Assembly (NCBI GenBank): GCA_002496725.1
Contig: DALI01000072.1
Location: 8,861-35,434 of the forward strand
Direction of reading: 5' to 3'
Source of the DNA: Euryarchaeota archaeon UBA181
GTDB taxonomy: Archaea > Thermoplasmatota > Poseidoniia > Poseidoniales > Thalassarchaeaceae
DNA length: 26,574 nucleotides
This document shows, in pieces, positions 1 to 7,824 of the stretch. The notes under the pieces were generated by a model. The model made no database searches, had not been told where the DNA came from, and saw only the letters and a program-made list of their open reading frames with translations. Every line of letters begins with the position of its first letter. Position 1 is the first letter of the stretch. The position numbers were made by a program, and so were the translations under genes.

Positions 1-1650
1 CGGGATGTGATGCTTCTCTCCCTTGGTCGGCGCCTTCTTGAGTTGTGAGAACTTCAATCCCCCAGAAGGTAAACTCAGTTGCTTCTGCCCCCTTGTCCTT
101 CCAGAGGATACGCTCTCAACAAGTGAGTCCAATACATCCTTCGCAGAAAGATGGCTATCCGGCTCCATTGGGATTGTTCTACTGACAAGATCAGCCTGAT
201 GGTCCTGATCACTTCTGAGTCTGATATGTTGAGATGTTTGAAATCTTGAGTTACCATGGGAAAAACCTCCGTCGGTATCCCCATACTGTGAAGCGTAACT
301 TTCCTCCTTCCCAATGCCCGCTCTGCTTCTGGGCCTCAGCAGAGACTCTATCCAACTGGGCTTCTTCCTCCCTCTAACGATCATTTCCTTACTCAATCGT
401 CCATCATTCATAGAGGCCACCATCTTCGATACCCCTGGATACTCATTGAGGTCAGCTAACTCGCTATTCGCACTCCTGAGAACCTTCCTTGAATCTGCTT
501 GCCTAGCTCTTGCTTGCCTAACTATCCCAGGCACACATTCCTCTCTGACTGCATCAACGGTTGGCTCAGGTAATAGGGTTCCAGAGTACCCAGAAGTAGG
601 AACTCCGCGTTGCGTGTGCGCACGTCTGATCATCTGGGAACTGGATGGTGGTCTCGGAGGTTCTCGGTGCATGTTCGAGTCTACAAATGAATTTTCAAAC
701 ATCTGTGGTGGAGAGGTAATTTCTGAGGTAGGAGGCGAGTCATCATCAAAGATGCTACCGAAACCAAACATATCAGTTGTTTCCGGCAGAACTGATTCTA
801 GCCTACTGCCAGAATCATGGCGAGTCTCCTTTTCCCTATACCAAGAAGGAGCTTCTTCTCTGCCCCAAGCTCTCTCATAAGCAGAAATACTATTCTCGTT
901 GTCTTGTGATGAGGGTGCTTCCATCGAATGAAGATTAGTACTCCTATCAAAATCAACAAACGAAGCTTCGGCTTCTGAACTAAATCCTGCAAATCCGAAG
1001 TCTAGTGGATTTGAAATTTCAGATATCTCGGGAATAGATATTTCTTCGACTTTATCAATTGTAATTGGAATACTTATGATTTCAGCTTCAGGTGGTGATG
1101 GCGGCCAAGGAAGGGCCTTCAATGATGGCATTCCCCCTGCATCTTGGAATGCTGGGAAGATTGGCATTTCATTCTCTATTTTCTCCAATCCTTTTCTTGC
1201 CTCGCCTATGCTTTCTCCCCTTCTGAGCCTGTCTGTAATCAGACAAAGACGCATCAGGGAACCTTCTCTTCCGCCCACCATGTGCCTAGATCCACTATTA
1301 TCCTCGATAACTAGGACCGACCTCCTCAAACGGAGATGAGATAACGCTAGGATAAATCCAGCCGATGAAATGATCCATCCAAGTGGAGGAATCAATACAA
1401 AATATCCAATGATAATGCCCATTATCCCTAAAACCGGAGTTCCACTGGGAAGAATTGGAATATCCATATGCCTCATCTTGGAGATTGAAGCCAAGTCAAT
1501 CCGGAGTCCCTGTCCAATTAGATTCTCGATAGTCAGCTGTCGCTGATTAAGAATTCCAACAAAACTCCCTCTCAACCCAACCAAACTCAGGCTTCCGATT
1601 AACTCGGATTCACCTTCAGTTCGATCGGGCTTATGCCCGACTGAGTACAT
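1..1650 (-). CDS. Partial membrane-anchored protein of unknown function; C-terminus beyond the left edge
   Basis: One minus-strand frame stays open from ATG at 1650 down to base 1, about 550 codons with no stop, so the C-terminus is missing. An in-frame stop lies at 1668-1666, and the ATG at 1650 is the first start after it. The N-terminal ~70 residues look like a small beta-rich domain. A hydrophobic hairpin of about 30 residues follows (roughly 71-105, including GIMGIIIGYFVLIPPLGWII), then a basic stretch. The rest is a long, low-complexity polar tail rich in Ser, Pro, Glu and Arg, probably disordered and cytoplasmic. I do not recognise the family. A TATA-like site about 26-30 bases upstream implies a nearly leaderless mRNA. 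Several shorter open frames on the opposite strand here are shadows of this one. Confidence 0.75.
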   Translation of the reverse strand, partial: MYSVGHKPDRTEGESELIGSLSLVGLRGSFVGILNQRQLTIENLIGQGLRIDLASISKMRHMDIPILPSGTPVLGIMGIIIGYFVLIPPLGWIISSAGFILALSHLRLRRSVLVIEDNSGSRHMVGGREGSLMRLCLITDRLRRGESIGEARKGLEKIENEMPIFPAFQDAGGMPSLKALPWPPSPPEAEIISIPITIDKVEEISIPEISEISNPLDFGFAGFSSEAEASFVDFDRSTNLHSMEAPSSQDNENSISAYERAWGREEAPSWYREKETRHDSGSRLESVLPETTDMFGFGSIFDDDSPPTSEITSPPQMFENSFVDSNMHREPPRPPSSSQMIRRAHTQRGVPTSGYSGTLLPEPTVDAVREECVPGIVRQARARQADSRKVLRSANSELADLNEYPGVSKMVASMNDGRLSKEMIVRGRKKPSWIESLLRPRSRAGIGKEESYASQYGDTDGGFSHGNSRFQTSQHIRLRSDQDHQADLVSRTIPMEPDSHLSAKDVLDSLVESVSSGRTRGQKQLSLPSGGLKFSQLKKAPTKGEKHHIP

Positions 1651-1675
1651 CCCAGTCGTCGAGCGTCAGATTTCA

Positions 1676-1684
1676 GGTATAAGC
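1676..1684 (-). promoter_or_regulatory. Probable archaeal TATA box for the leftmost minus-strand gene
   Basis: On the minus strand this reads GCTTATACC. Its centre is about 30 bases upstream of the ATG at 1650. With the usual archaeal spacing of 25-26 bases from TATA to start site, transcription would begin only a few bases before the ATG, giving a nearly leaderless message. No BRE was judged convincing. Confidence 0.4.
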
Positions 1685-1732
1685 TCTCGGGGAAATGAGT
1701 CATACTACCCCTTGCTTATCGTCCAATACTAA

Positions 1733-2713
1733 TCAAGCCGCTGTTATATCGAAAATAGTACCAATTACTCTCATTGGAATGGCATCCAGTTGAACTAGAA
1801 TTACCACTCCACTACCATCCCTCCTGATCACGAGTGGACTTTCCCAGTCTATGTCTACAGTGTCTTTTTCGATTGAGGTCACTCTACCTACTTTGAATTG
1901 TATATCTGAAGAAGCATGAATTACATCTCCCACTGCAAGCTCCCGCCGTTGGAAGGGGGCCATCTTCAGTTTAGAGGAGGATGAACTAACCTCAATCAAT
2001 GCATTGGAACCCTGATGGACAATCATGGAGCCTTTTCCAATGAAGTCCTCACTGACTCCTCTCAAGGCGACTCCAACTCTATCTCCCGAGCTAGCTTCGT
2101 CAACATCGTCATCCATCACCTGTAGACTCCTGACAACCGCTGATTTTTCCCCAGGTACGATCAAAACCTGATCATGCTTCCTTACTATCCCAGATTGAAC
2201 ATATCCTATCCCCACCACTCCAATGCCCTGTACGTTGAACTTCTGATCTAGAGGCACCACTAAATCTTCCCTAGCATCATCAATTTTGTCTAGGGAAAAC
2301 AACATCTCTCTAATTTCATGAGCCTCAGGAACTATCTCCAAGATTTCCCAACGCAGTTCTGCTTGGGTGAAAAGCATCTTCACTTGCTCAGGATCAACCC
2401 ACTGTCCAGAATCCGGATTAATTACTACTATTCCTGATCTTATTTCGGAGCACTTCATCGCCACTATTACTTCCCCTAATGCAGAATCTATTTGAGAAAC
2501 CTCGATCAATCCAACTCTTGAAACATTCAGCACAGATAGTAATGGCCTAATGCTATCCGGGTGCTTCAATGGCCTTAGAAGAGAAAGTATTCTGGCCATC
2601 TCCCCTGTTGAATCTTTGAATACATAGGACTCAACATCTCTGGAATCACTTTTTTTGGCTAGATTCTTGGCCATAGCCTCAGAACCATAGAATGCCACAT
2701 TCAGTACTGACAT
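1733..2713 (-). CDS. EF-Tu/SelB-like translation factor paralogue lacking a functional GTPase P-loop
   Basis: The 326-residue protein keeps the layout of a translational GTPase, but the N-terminal domain has lost the nucleotide-binding motifs: where a GHVDHGKT-type P-loop is expected it reads NVAFYGSEAMAKNL. From about residue 155 (DQKFNVQGIGVVGIGYVQSG) it matches the beta-barrel domain 2 of EF-Tu/EF-1alpha/SelB (pattern F.V.G.G.V..G.V....), followed by GDRVGVALRGV, also typical of that domain, and then a domain-3-like barrel. Archaea are known to carry such degenerate EF-Tu-like paralogues, whose role is poorly defined. It may bind a tRNA or a translation complex without GTP hydrolysis, which is inference. 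It lies 23 bases downstream of the thioesterase gene on the same strand and may be co-transcribed with it. Confidence 0.7.
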   Translation of the reverse strand: MSVLNVAFYGSEAMAKNLAKKSDSRDVESYVFKDSTGEMARILSLLRPLKHPDSIRPLLSVLNVSRVGLIEVSQIDSALGEVIVAMKCSEIRSGIVVINPDSGQWVDPEQVKMLFTQAELRWEILEIVPEAHEIREMLFSLDKIDDAREDLVVPLDQKFNVQGIGVVGIGYVQSGIVRKHDQVLIVPGEKSAVVRSLQVMDDDVDEASSGDRVGVALRGVSEDFIGKGSMIVHQGSNALIEVSSSSSKLKMAPFQRRELAVGDVIHASSDIQFKVGRVTSIEKDTVDIDWESPLVIRRDGSGVVILVQLDAIPMRVIGTIFDITAA

Positions 2714-2736
2714 GATGCCCCCGCGTTTTCTCCAGA

Positions 2737-3189
2737 CTAACGACGCATTGCATCACGAGCCGCCTTGGCATTATCCCAAAGCATCTTTTCTTCATCAGTT
2801 GAAGGAGATAATTGAGGGACAGAGATTGGACGCATCTCATCATCTATGGCTACCATGAAAAAGTATCCAGAACAAATCAACTCTGGATCCCAGTCTGATC
2901 TAGTCATTCTACAAGATCTAACTAGTACTCCAACAGTTCTTGGAGATGTCCAGACTACTCTTCCAATTGTCCTGATGATATCTCCTTGATACGCGGGCCT
3001 CTCAAACTTAAGCGCGTCAACAGAGACAGTAACAAACTCCTCGTGTGCAAACTTACTCGCAGCTAGTCCAGCGGCCCTGTCCATGATGGACATAAGGTGA
3101 CCTCCGAATAGAGTATCTAGTGCATTGGTATCCCCGGGGAAGACCTCATCTAACAGTACAACTGGCTCGATAGACCGTGGCTCTCCCAT
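2737..3189 (-). CDS. Hotdog-fold acyl-CoA thioesterase (YciA/ACOT type)
   Basis: A 150-residue single-domain hotdog protein, the usual size for YciA-like enzymes, which hydrolyse acyl-CoA to free acid and CoA in the cytoplasm. The family signature is clear: GDTNALDTLFGGHLMSIMD (residues 19-37), with Asn22 and Asp37 at the positions of the catalytic Asn and Asp of ACOT hotdog domains. It is followed by VTVSVDALKFERPAYQGD, equivalent to the V.VD...F..P...GD segment. The ATG at 3189 is used because the conserved core starts about 18 residues later. The AT-rich site at 3246-3253 could supply its promoter. The EF-Tu-like gene follows 23 bases downstream. Confidence 0.85.
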   Translation of the reverse strand: MGEPRSIEPVVLLDEVFPGDTNALDTLFGGHLMSIMDRAAGLAASKFAHEEFVTVSVDALKFERPAYQGDIIRTIGRVVWTSPRTVGVLVRSCRMTRSDWDPELICSGYFFMVAIDDEMRPISVPQLSPSTDEEKMLWDNAKAARDAMRR

Positions 3190-3245
3190 GTTCCTCGTAC
3201 CTGTGCCATGGCCTGCCCCCCTTCAATTTTCCACAAGAAAATAGT

Positions 3246-3253
3246 AAATTTAT
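3246..3253. promoter_or_regulatory. AT-rich bidirectional TATA-like site between divergent genes
   Basis: AAATTTAT lies between the divergent genes starting at 3189 (minus) and 3301 (plus). It is nearly palindromic and could serve either strand. At 25-26 bases, start sites would fall near 3224 on minus and 3275 on plus, giving short leaders in both directions. The evidence is position and composition only. Confidence 0.35.
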
Positions 3254-3300
3254 GCCATATTCAACCGCTTAGTTGAACCGAAACACCCCTTCGCGGCATC

Positions 3301-4101
3301 ATGGTTGGAAGGGCCCTCATCTGGAGAGAGGTAGTTATTCAAGACCCTGACGGGGGAAGTATAATCCTCTGGCCACATCTTCCTTGCATATTGATGCCAA
3401 AAAAAGTCCGATCTAGAAAAGTTTGGGATGGACTTGCTCTCCTCATGTCTCACAATGATGTTCTAGCAATGAAGGATGATGACAATAATGAGAGAATGAG
3501 CCCAGGTGCTAATGTTGAAGCTGCTATTTCTTCCGGAACACAATTTGGTAGGCTGATGAAGGATCTCAAGGAATTGAATGTAGATGGCCCACACATCCCT
3601 GATCCTGAGCCAATGCGACTCTTCACTCATGCCGAGAATGCAAGAGGTGGCCTTCCAATTTATCTCATAGAGCCAGAGATAGATGATGAAAGGTGGACTG
3701 ATTGGCTCTCAAGATCTGCAGATATGCAAGTACGTATCGTTTCTCTTATATCTAGGCTCACAATACGCCGGCGTTGGAAGAAAGATTCCAATGATGCAAT
3801 CACGAGGATTCAGCGAGATAAGGATGTAGATACAGAGTTGGGAACAGCTTCTGCAACATGCTACTCCTGGAATGCTGAAGAAGAAAGAGTCATTGGATTA
3901 GATTTGGGATCTGAGAGGGACCTGAGGTTCGCTTCTAGGGTTAGAGGCGCGTTAGCCGACCTGAGGGACAGCAGCGTTGATGACGATGTAATATCACAGC
4001 CTTCCTTGATGGTACCCGTGCATCAGGCGAGACTCGCAACCTTGGAGGCCGCAATTTCTACTTGGCCAGAACCAGAAACACTCAGGAGGATGAAAGAATG
4101 A
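3301..4101 (+). CDS. Hypothetical protein, soluble, unknown family
   Basis: An open frame of 266 codons encoding an acidic/basic mixed soluble protein without signal peptide or membrane segments. I recognise no domain. The C-terminal half is charged and probably helical. The start is uncertain: ATG at 3301 fits the upstream TATA-like site, but internal ATGs at 3391 (MPKKVRSRK) and 3445 (MSHNDVLAM) are also possible and would remove an atypical N-terminus. The gene overlaps the start of the TBP-fold gene by four bases (ATGA), implying translational coupling. The TatD-type hydrolase follows just after that, so the three genes probably form one operon. Confidence 0.65.
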   Translation: MVGRALIWREVVIQDPDGGSIILWPHLPCILMPKKVRSRKVWDGLALLMSHNDVLAMKDDDNNERMSPGANVEAAISSGTQFGRLMKDLKELNVDGPHIPDPEPMRLFTHAENARGGLPIYLIEPEIDDERWTDWLSRSADMQVRIVSLISRLTIRRRWKKDSNDAITRIQRDKDVDTELGTASATCYSWNAEEERVIGLDLGSERDLRFASRVRGALADLRDSSVDDDVISQPSLMVPVHQARLATLEAAISTWPEPETLRRMKE

Positions 4102-4622
4102 ATACAAATCCCAAATTCAATATTGAGACACAGACATTCAGATTTATACCGTCAGTTCCTGTAAATCATGAAGAGGCTATTTCACTAGCTTCCGGAACTA
4201 AGGCTGGAGACTATGTGGTCGTTTCTCACGAGGAGCCGAGAGCGACATATGTGATCGAACCAGAGGGGGCAATTCTAGTCCATGGGCTATCAAGAGGAGA
4301 AGTGGCAGAGCTAGCTGTGCAAGAACTTCTCCTGACCCTGGGCCTCTCTCTAGAAGGCCTTTCCATGGAATCAGGAGAGATGATCCTAAGCTTCTCTCTC
4401 GGCAGGGGTGTGATAGTAGAAATGGCCGATAAGAGATTTGCCGACATAGAATTTGACCCTCGAATAGATGCCGTCAGAATCACTGCATCACTCCATAAGG
4501 CTACAATTCTTCTGTATGACAACGGTAAGGGAATTGTTCTGGGCCAGTCTTCCCGTAAAGTATCAGAGATGGCAGTCAGGCATTGGGCTGAAAAACTAGA
4601 TGATGAAGGAGTATTGACGTGA
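4098..4622 (+). CDS. Divergent TBP-fold (TATA-binding-protein-like) protein
   Basis: The 174-residue protein has TBP length and TBP's two-repeat layout. Repeat 1 contains YVVVSHEEPRATYVI, then a turn, then ILVHGLSRGEVAELAVQ; this lines up with the TBP segment where a strand ending in EPR/DPK is followed by ..LIFSSGK.V.TGAKS...a. Repeat 2 has ITASLHKATILLYDNGKGIV followed by LGQSSRKVSEMAVRHW, again like VILLFSSGK-IV.sGAKS. The DNA-intercalating Phe pairs of true TBP are not evident, so this is probably a paralogue rather than the general factor. The start at 4098 is supported by AGGAGG nine bases upstream and by the ATGA overlap with the preceding gene; a longer in-frame start at 4062 lies inside that gene. 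It could bind DNA or RNA or a protein partner. The fold call is from reading alone. Confidence 0.6.
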   Translation: MNTNPKFNIETQTFRFIPSVPVNHEEAISLASGTKAGDYVVVSHEEPRATYVIEPEGAILVHGLSRGEVAELAVQELLLTLGLSLEGLSMESGEMILSFSLGRGVIVEMADKRFADIEFDPRIDAVRITASLHKATILLYDNGKGIVLGQSSRKVSEMAVRHWAEKLDDEGVLT

Positions 4623-4626
4623 GACA

Positions 4627-5508
4627 ATGCTGGTTGAAGGGAAATGGAAAGGACCTATTGTAGATCAGCACATGCACCTCGATACCCGGAATAGGTTCCT
4701 CAGTGCCGCTGAAGAGTTCTCCAGGTGCGGTGGCACGGGAATTTTTCTGGTTCACAAACCCTCCTTCTCATCCTCTCTCCCCAAGGACATTGAAGGCTAC
4801 AGGGTAGCTTACAATGAGACGATTGATATGGCATCTCAAGTACGTGAAAAAACGGATTTAGATGTCCAAGTGGTCTTAGGGCCGCATCCTGTAGTTTGGG
4901 ACATCCAAGCAAACTCACTCGGAATCGAGAAGTCGACAGAACTTCACATATCTGCAGTGGGTCTCGCGCTAGATTTCATCGAGGAAGGAAAGGCAATTTG
5001 TCTGGGCGAGGTTGGAAGGCCCCATTACAAAGTTTCAGAAGATAGATGGATAAAGGCAAATGAACTTCTTTCAGAGGTTATGCAAATGGCATCATCCTCA
5101 AAGGTTCCAATTCAGTTACATGTCGAGGAAAATGGTGAGCAAACCTGTAGAGAAATATCTTCTTTGTGCGATAAGGCTGGATTTCCCCGGAGAATGGCAG
5201 TCAGACATTTCGCTCCGTCCAATGTCAGCAATGATCATACTTCAGGATTACCAGTTACAGTTAGTATGGGAAAGGGAAGTATAGAGGGAATCTGTGCCTC
5301 TCTGGATAATAGCAAATCACATTGGGGGATGGAGACAGATTTCCTCGACGATCCAAAAAGACCAGGGGCGGTTCTCGGTCCCAAAACAATCCCCAAGAGA
5401 ACAAACCAACTTTGCCATGCACTCAGCTCAATGGGTTGGGATGAAAACGAGATAGAGGAATTAATTTTCAATATACATGAAACTTGGATTTCTTCAACCT
5501 ACTTCTAG
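4627..5508 (+). CDS. TatD-related metal-dependent hydrolase (TIM barrel)
   Basis: A 293-residue amidohydrolase-fold protein resembling the archaeal TatD-like group. Metal ligands appear in the expected order: DQHMHLD at residues 13-19 (H15 and H17), LGEVGRPHY near residue 127 (bridging Glu), IQLHVEE near 166, RHFAPS near 195, and METDFLDD near 237 (final Asp). TatD-family proteins are metal-dependent nucleases or phosphoesterases; the substrate of this archaeal group is not settled. It begins four bases after the stop of the TBP-fold gene and is likely co-transcribed with it. Its 3' end overlaps the small minus-strand membrane gene tail to tail. Confidence 0.8.
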   Translation: MLVEGKWKGPIVDQHMHLDTRNRFLSAAEEFSRCGGTGIFLVHKPSFSSSLPKDIEGYRVAYNETIDMASQVREKTDLDVQVVLGPHPVVWDIQANSLGIEKSTELHISAVGLALDFIEEGKAICLGEVGRPHYKVSEDRWIKANELLSEVMQMASSSKVPIQLHVEENGEQTCREISSLCDKAGFPRRMAVRHFAPSNVSNDHTSGLPVTVSMGKGSIEGICASLDNSKSHWGMETDFLDDPKRPGAVLGPKTIPKRTNQLCHALSSMGWDENEIEELIFNIHETWISSTYF

Positions 5509-5699
5509 TCAAATTTGGTCTTTGGTGTGAATGTAAAAACTGCCCCCAAGATGAACATTAGCACAGAAGCCCCGAAAAAACCGAATTCAGATAACCCAAT
5601 ATCAATGCCCAACTCATTAACCCCCATTCTCCACAATGGACTATTTACTGGCATGAACAATATCATGGACGCTATACCCATACGTTGCCTCAAGAGCAC
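5505..5699 (-). CDS. Small membrane protein, unknown function
   Basis: A 64-codon minus-strand frame fills most of the gap between the hydrolase gene and the tRNA. The product has two hydrophobic stretches (around GIASMILFMPVN and GFFGASVLMFILGAVFTF) separated by a short acidic linker, and ends with a charged TPKTKFD tail, as expected for a two-helix membrane protein. It overlaps the hydrolase stop by four bases, tail to tail. ATG at 5681 is an alternative start. No family is recognised; I call it on composition and placement, so it is moderately uncertain. Confidence 0.45.
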   Translation of the reverse strand: MLLRQRMGIASMILFMPVNSPLWRMGVNELGIDIGLSEFGFFGASVLMFILGAVFTFTPKTKFD

Positions 5700-5793
5700 G
5701 TACTACGGACCCCGCCCTCTCTTTTCAACTACGAAGTCTGGACTTCTCTCCAACCGAATCGGTTTTGAGACACCCTACACTCGCCAAGACAAC

Positions 5794-5868
5794 GCGCCTG
5801 TAGTGAAGGGGTTATCACAAGAGGTTTCCAACCTCTTGTCCCGGGTTCAAATCCCGGCGGGCGCACCA
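5794..5868 (+). tRNA. tRNA-Gly (anticodon UCC), 3' CCA encoded
   Basis: A complete cloverleaf can be drawn by hand. The acceptor stem pairs GCGCCTG (5794-5800) with CGGGCGC (5858-5864), with one G-T pair. The D stem is GTGA/TCAC with an eight-base loop containing GGGG. The anticodon stem is AGAGG/CCTCT around loop TTTCCAA, with anticodon TCC at 5827-5829 after the invariant T. The variable loop has four bases. The T stem is CCGGG/CCCGG around TTCAAAT. The discriminator is A5865 and CCA is encoded at 5866-5868. No intron is present. Confidence 0.95.
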
Positions 5869-5920
5869 TTTCAGAAACACCCAGTGAAGCATTGAAACGC
5901 ACCCGACTGCCCCGAGGCCC

Positions 5921-7816
5921 ATGGCGACAGCAAAATCCTCTGTGTCGGAGAAAGTCATACCGGGCTCAGCCATTAGTAAGGACGATTCTGATGCCATTGA
6001 TGAGAGACAGTTAGTAGGTCGAAAAATTTGGAGAATATTCCCGTATGTGAAGAGGTATTGGAAAAGGGCATTGGGGGGAATTTTAGCCAACGGTGGCGCT
6101 AGGGCATTCGATCTCATACCATTCATAGCAATCGGAATGGCGGCAGATTTCTACAGGGATGCTACCTTCACAGATGGCACCATAAAGAACTTCGTAACCT
6201 CAGATTTGATTCCAAGTGTTGGACCCATCTCATCAGAAGAGATGGGTTTCGGAATTCTCATTCTAATTTGTTTCTCATTCCTAGCGATGTTTCAGGGACT
6301 TAGTAACCAATTGTGGCAGTCTACCGCATACAAGGCACAGCACGATATTAGAATGGATGCCACAACCTCTCTGATGGCAATGGAGGCTTCGTACTTTGAG
6401 ACTAGACAGACAGGTAATCTAATGTCAGTACTTTCTGCTGATGTAGCCCAGCTAGAGGACATCATATCAGATTCAAGCACTAGCATAATAAGAATCACAA
6501 TTACTTTCACCACGGCGTTTGGAATTATGTTCTGGATGTCACCAACACTTGCCCTCATCCTCTTCATGCCTCTTGTACTAGTCGTACCAATGGTAGTTTG
6601 GTTTTCCACTCGAGTTCAGAGGAAGTACAGGAAGCAAAGAGAGAGTACGGGTGGAATAATTGCGATATTGGAAAATGTCTTATCTGGAATCACCGTAGTA
6701 CAAGCCTACAACGCTACCGGGTTCGAAGCTTCTAGGATAGGCATGCAGAGTGGTGACTACCGAGATCAAGCTATTCAGGCTGCCAGTCTTAGGAATCGCT
6801 TCATTCCGGGGATTTATGTTGTTGCAGGACTCTCTTTCGGTCTTTTGGTTTCTGCAGGCGGATGGGTGATGCAGTCTGGAGAAATCACGGTCGGACAATT
6901 TGTTACCTTCCTTCTCATATCTACTAGGATGACCATGCCTATGTTCATACTGGGCATGCTTCTAAATCAACTCCAAAAGGGCGAGGCCGCCTCTAAGAGA
7001 GTCTTCGCAATAATCGACTTGGAACCCTCCATCTTCGATATTGACGGAGCAATCGTGCTAGATGAGCCAATCAGATCGATATCTTTTGAGAATGTCTCAT
7101 TTGCATACCCCTCTTCAGAGTCAAATGTCCTAAGTGGAATAAATCTCAAAGTCTCATCAGGTGAATTCCTTGGAGTTATGGGACATACAGGAGCTGGCAA
7201 GAGCACAATCCTCAAGCTAATTGAGAGATTCTATGAGCCTCAATCGGGAAAGGTGCTCATCAATGGAAGAGATATCAATGAATTTTCAATAGAATCGATT
7301 AGGGCCAGAATCGGTTTTGTTTCTCAGGATCCCTTCCTCTTCTATGGTACAATAAAAGACAATGTTTCCTATGCTAGGGAAGCTACTGATGAGGAGATTA
7401 ACACGGCCTTAGAGCTAGCAGGGGCCTCTGAATTCGTCTCTGAACTCCCTCTTGGACTTGATAGCATGGTGGGAGACAGAGGAGTAATGTTATCTGGTGG
7501 TCAAAGGGCTAGAGTAAGCCTTGCCAGGGCACTTCTAAATGATCCAGACTTACTTATTCTGGATGAGGCAAGTGCCGCCTTGGATGCTGAGACCGAGAAG
7601 AGGATTCAGCAGTCCCTGTTCGGCGGATCTAATGGAACTAACAATAGGCTCACCATTGCTGTCGCCCATAGGCTGGCCACAATAAGGAATGCGGACGAGA
7701 TTATCGCTATGGTAGATGGTGCAATAGTCGAAAGAGGCAATCACGAAGAACTCTTATCCAATGATAATGTATATGCGTCACAGTGGTCTATACAGACCGG
7801 GGAGCTAGACACATAG
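5921..7816 (+). CDS. ABC exporter, fused membrane and ATPase half-transporter (MsbA/MdlB type)
   Basis: The 631-residue protein has a six-helix type I exporter domain (about residues 45-370) followed by one nucleotide-binding domain. Motifs are intact: Walker A GHTGAGKST near 421-429, Q-loop in FVSQDPFLFYG, signature LSGGQRAR near 523, Walker B LLILDEAS near 545, and H-loop AVAHRLAT near 582. It probably works as a homodimer or with a partner half to export a lipid, drug or peptide; the substrate cannot be told. The N-terminal ~35 residues are polar and cytoplasmic. The ATG at 5921 lies 52 bases after the tRNA. The following gene overlaps or directly abuts its stop. Confidence 0.92.
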   Translation: MATAKSSVSEKVIPGSAISKDDSDAIDERQLVGRKIWRIFPYVKRYWKRALGGILANGGARAFDLIPFIAIGMAADFYRDATFTDGTIKNFVTSDLIPSVGPISSEEMGFGILILICFSFLAMFQGLSNQLWQSTAYKAQHDIRMDATTSLMAMEASYFETRQTGNLMSVLSADVAQLEDIISDSSTSIIRITITFTTAFGIMFWMSPTLALILFMPLVLVVPMVVWFSTRVQRKYRKQRESTGGIIAILENVLSGITVVQAYNATGFEASRIGMQSGDYRDQAIQAASLRNRFIPGIYVVAGLSFGLLVSAGGWVMQSGEITVGQFVTFLLISTRMTMPMFILGMLLNQLQKGEAASKRVFAIIDLEPSIFDIDGAIVLDEPIRSISFENVSFAYPSSESNVLSGINLKVSSGEFLGVMGHTGAGKSTILKLIERFYEPQSGKVLINGRDINEFSIESIRARIGFVSQDPFLFYGTIKDNVSYAREATDEEINTALELAGASEFVSELPLGLDSMVGDRGVMLSGGQRARVSLARALLNDPDLLILDEASAALDAETEKRIQQSLFGGSNGTNNRLTIAVAHRLATIRNADEIIAMVDGAIVERGNHEELLSNDNVYASQWSIQTGELDT

Positions 7817-7824
7817 GTGAGAGA

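Noticed and set aside
314..880. A 188-codon plus-strand open frame
   Set aside because: It lies wholly opposite the long minus-strand frame that runs off the left edge; its product is rich in Ser/Leu/Pro without any domain, typical of an antisense shadow.
3250..3262. TATGCCATA resembling the core of the promoter-like repeat
   Set aside because: Only seven bases (TGCCATA) match and the initiation part is absent; such matches are expected by chance, and it lies in a host intergenic region.
5515..5895. A plus-strand open frame of 126 codons
   Set aside because: It reads through the whole tRNA-Gly gene and has no ribosome-binding site or domain.
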